Shown one piece after another: positions 5,180-7,355 of a DNA stretch of 7,355 nt. Every line of letters starts with the position of its first letter. The stretch's first letter is position 1. The notes under the pieces are model-generated. The model did not search any database. It had not been told where the DNA came from and saw only the letters and a list, made by a program, of their open reading frames with translations. The position numbers were made by a program, and so were the translations under genes. The stretch is from Oscillospiraceae bacterium (lineage in GTDB: Bacteria; Bacillota; Clostridia; Oscillospirales; Acutalibacteraceae), in assembly GCA_009779455.1 (NCBI GenBank), contig WREG01000096.1, positions 1 through 7,355 of the forward strand, written 5' to 3'.

Positions 5180-5232
5180 ACGAAAATGCCGTGAAAACAA
5201 TAAAGGCGGTCATGGCGGGGAAGCATGGTTGA
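5131..5232 (+). other. possible coding remnant in a shifted frame after the acetyltransferase
   Basis: Between an in-frame TGA at 5128-5130 and a TGA at 5230-5232, one frame reads KPEGKSEHEISKLDGIDENA followed by VKTIKAVMAGKHG, a plausible soluble helical protein end. It lies one frame away from the acetyltransferase remnant and has no start of its own. It may be the original gene tail after a frameshift or the end of another deleted gene. I do not recognise it. Confidence 0.3.
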
Positions 5233-5280
5233 GAGCAAGGAATCGATTTGATAAATCATGGATAGTATAAATATACATAT

Positions 5281-5310
5281 AAAAAAGCAGTTTTTATAGC
5301 TGCTTTTTTT
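5281..5310. terminator. bidirectional terminator between convergent genes
   Basis: AAAAAAGCAG (5281-5290) and CTGCTTTTTT (5300-5309) form a perfect 10-bp stem with a nine-base loop. A-rich and T-rich arms give a U-tract in both directions. It ends the rsgA/acetyltransferase transcript on the + strand and the spoIIE transcript on the - strand; the spoIIE stop is at 5312-5314. Confidence 0.85.
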
Positions 5311-5311
5311 A

Positions 5312-7355
5312 TTATATGTTTTCGTCAACATTTAAAACGATAACCGTAATATCGTCCTGTTTTCCGCTCTTATATTCGTCCTTAGCCCTTCCCGCGATAA
5401 TTCCGGCGGTTCTGTCCGGCGGCTTGCCCTTATTCTTCAATATTTCCTCCTTTATCATCGCCGGGGTGCAGTCGGCGGCCCCGTCGGACATTATGACCAG
5501 CATATCCCCCGCAGAAACCTTGCCCGAAACCCTGCCGAACTCCACATCCCGTATTATTCCGAGGGGAAGGGAAGATTTTTCTGCTTTTACAACCCTGCCC
5601 TTTCTGCTTATGACGGACGCCGCCGCCCCTGCCTTATAAAACGACGTTTCGCCTGTATACAGGTCAACGGAGGCGATATCAAGCGTGGCCAGGCTTTCGT
5701 CCCTTGACTTTACAAGCAGGGCCGAGTTTACTATCTTTAAAACGCAGTCGAAATCAAACCCTGCTTTTAACAATTTTGAGGAAAGGGAGCAGGTCATGGA
5801 GCCGTCAACGGCCGCCCTGCCGCCGGTACCCATCCCGTCGCTCAGTATGGTTATGTAATGCCCCCTGCCGTCGTTGAAACAGTTGAAGCTGTCGCCGCAG
5901 ACCGCCTGCCCTTCCCCGGGGTGCTGACAGGTCCCCGCCGTTATTTTCAGTGGCGGTTTTTCGTAAAACATCAATACTGCGTCGCCGCCCACCTCGTCGC
6001 CCGTAACGGGCAGGTCAAATTCGATGCCCACCGTTTCGCTCAGGGCGGCGGACAGCTTTTTCGCGTTAACCTTAATGTTGCTGCGGGCGCAATAGGCCTG
6101 GATTGCGGGCCTGCCCCTGTCGCCGATTATGCATATGACGTCGGTCACGCTAAGCCCCGCCCGCTCCAGCGTGGTTTTCGCCAGCGCCGCCGTGTCGGTA
6201 TCTAAGATTATGTCGCCCGCGAGCTCTCCCGCCAGATTTTGAAGCATCACGGATAATGATATGAATTGGTCGGAGGCCACTATCCGCGCTTCGGTTACTT
6301 TGTTTTGGGCGGAAAGCTTCGCCGCGTATTCGTAGAAAAGGCGGTTGAAATTATCCGCTATGCTTTCGGCGTTAACGCAAAACTTTGCGAACGCGGAGGG
6401 CAAAGTTTCAAGGCCGGTCTTTTTTCCGTTTTTTACCTGTTCGGTCATGCCATAAAAAACCCGCATCGTGCTGTCAAAGCGGTATTCCCAGCATACAGAC
6501 CGCTTTACGCAGCCGCCGCATATGTCGTTTTGTATCCGCGTGTAAATATAATTTTCATCTTCCCCGGTCATCCTTGAAATGGCGCCCGTGACCGCCTTCA
6601 CCGATTGGGAAACGTCGAAAGCGGTTTCCGCTGCGGCCGCCAGACGGTATTTCAGCATATTTTTATACCCGTCAACTTTCGGGAGTATATTTCCGGGTAT
6701 AAAAATCCCGCTGAGTTTTTTTACGGCGAATTTCGGAAGGGCGACAAGCATAAGCGCCGCTATGCCCGTTTCGGCGATAATATAAACGGAGGAAAAATCG
6801 CGGACGCCGGCCACCGAGACGGCAGCGTTTGAAACAATGAATATAAGCGCGCAGGCGAAACGCCCCCACGCCCCGAAAAGCCCGCTTAAAAGGCCCGCAA
6901 GAGCGTACCCTCCCGCAAGATGCCCGCTGCCTTCAGACAACCCCAATATAACGCCGAAGGCTATCCCCGCCGCCGCCCCGCAGTTTTCGCCGCCGTAACG
7001 TGCCGCAAACATTATAAAAAGGGCCGCCAGCACGCGCGCGGGGGATATCCCGTATATTTTAAACGGGTCAAAAGCCAAAAGCAGGACGCCCGTTATTATA
7101 AGCAGGCTGACAAGTTCAGACGTTTTAAGCCCCGAGCCGTTTTTTATTTTTACGGGCAGCTCCGCGGTTATGGTCATAAAAAATGAAACCGAACCCGCCA
7201 TAACCCCTTCCGCAAGATAAAGAAGAACGGCGTTTATCGGTATGTTTTGGGTAAGAGCCATCATAAACCCCGTAAAAAAGACGGCGGCGAAGGATATGGA
7301 CGGCGCGGTGATTTTTTTATAGCGGCTTTTCACCATACGGGCAAGCGAATAATTC
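5312..7355 (-). CDS. spoIIE: stage II sporulation protein E, PP2C-type phosphatase (5' end outside window)
   Basis: SpoIIE dephosphorylates the anti-anti-sigma factor SpoIIAA to switch on sigma-F in the forespore, and it localises to the polar division septum. Counting from the ATG at 7336, residues about 12-210 are strongly hydrophobic, with several membrane helices such as ISFAAVFFTGFMMAL (14-28) and LVSLLIITGVLLLAF (75-89). A cytoplasmic regulatory region follows, with CGGCVKRSVCW (273-283), then the PP2C domain: GDSF (481-484), LSDGMGTG (498-505), SLATLDIASVDLYTG (548-562), MSDGA (616-620) and DDITVIVL (661-668). The metal-binding aspartates of the PP2C fold are present. The 674 residues are about 100-150 short of full-length SpoIIE, the frame is open upstream of the ATG to the window edge, and no ribosome binding site precedes it, so the first membrane helices lie outside. 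It converges on the rsgA unit across a shared terminator. Confidence 0.95.
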   Translation of the reverse strand, partial: NYSLARMVKSRYKKITAPSISFAAVFFTGFMMALTQNIPINAVLLYLAEGVMAGSVSFFMTITAELPVKIKNGSGLKTSELVSLLIITGVLLLAFDPFKIYGISPARVLAALFIMFAARYGGENCGAAAGIAFGVILGLSEGSGHLAGGYALAGLLSGLFGAWGRFACALIFIVSNAAVSVAGVRDFSSVYIIAETGIAALMLVALPKFAVKKLSGIFIPGNILPKVDGYKNMLKYRLAAAAETAFDVSQSVKAVTGAISRMTGEDENYIYTRIQNDICGGCVKRSVCWEYRFDSTMRVFYGMTEQVKNGKKTGLETLPSAFAKFCVNAESIADNFNRLFYEYAAKLSAQNKVTEARIVASDQFISLSVMLQNLAGELAGDIILDTDTAALAKTTLERAGLSVTDVICIIGDRGRPAIQAYCARSNIKVNAKKLSAALSETVGIEFDLPVTGDEVGGDAVLMFYEKPPLKITAGTCQHPGEGQAVCGDSFNCFNDGRGHYITILSDGMGTGGRAAVDGSMTCSLSSKLLKAGFDFDCVLKIVNSALLVKSRDESLATLDIASVDLYTGETSFYKAGAAASVISRKGRVVKAEKSSLPLGIIRDVEFGRVSGKVSAGDMLVIMSDGAADCTPAMIKEEILKNKGKPPDRTAGIIAGRAKDEYKSGKQDDITVIVLNVDENI

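Noticed and set aside
5858..6205. 115-codon open frame on the + strand
   Set aside because: It lies opposite the spoIIE phosphatase and regulatory region, whose motifs are certain, and its translation resembles no protein.

Overview
The window looks like a chromosomal segment from a spore-forming member of the Clostridia (Firmicutes), possibly an Oscillospirales/Ruminococcaceae-type gut or anaerobe lineage. The class is supported by a SpoIIE sporulation phosphatase, a MazF toxin very close to Bacillus EndoA, strong AGGAGG-type ribosome binding sites, a lipoprotein started from TTG, and U-tract terminators. The finer placement is a guess from gene style and moderate GC. No phage, transposase, CRISPR, tRNA or rRNA genes are visible.

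Left part (1-2939, + strand): the C-terminal part of a TrmH/SpoU-type RNA methyltransferase, then two bases later a small cysteine-rich DUF3795 protein. A short AT-rich gap follows with a possible promoter, a palindrome and a 19-codon ORF. Next is the full bifunctional NAD(P)H-hydrate repair enzyme (YjeF_N epimerase plus ADP-dependent dehydratase). An AT-rich spacer with an inverted and tandem heptamer repeat leads to a small lipoprotein of unknown function.

Middle part (2940-3721): a hairpin terminator, then a solitary mazF-type endoribonuclease gene with no antitoxin gene beside it. After mazF comes a 313-base stretch without a sizeable gene, but it is not empty. It holds a good extended -10 promoter, a 9-codon leader ORF with a strong Shine-Dalgarno sequence, several stable hairpins and a final hairpin with a U-rich tail just before the next gene. 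This arrangement resembles a ribosome-controlled attenuator and is the best candidate for an undescribed element here.

Right part (3722-7355): the leader feeds a paralog-type ribosome assembly GTPase RsgA. Its switch region is interrupted by three nearly identical 18-bp palindromic repeats that add about 18 residues (PFTGGS x3) without breaking the frame. Overlapping its stop is a decayed GNAT acetyltransferase that has lost its N-terminal half. A symmetrical terminator separates this from the convergent spoIIE gene, which runs off the right edge on the - strand.

The genes do not form one pathway. The common theme is housekeeping and stress: RNA modification, metabolite repair, RNA cleavage, ribosome maturation and sporulation.
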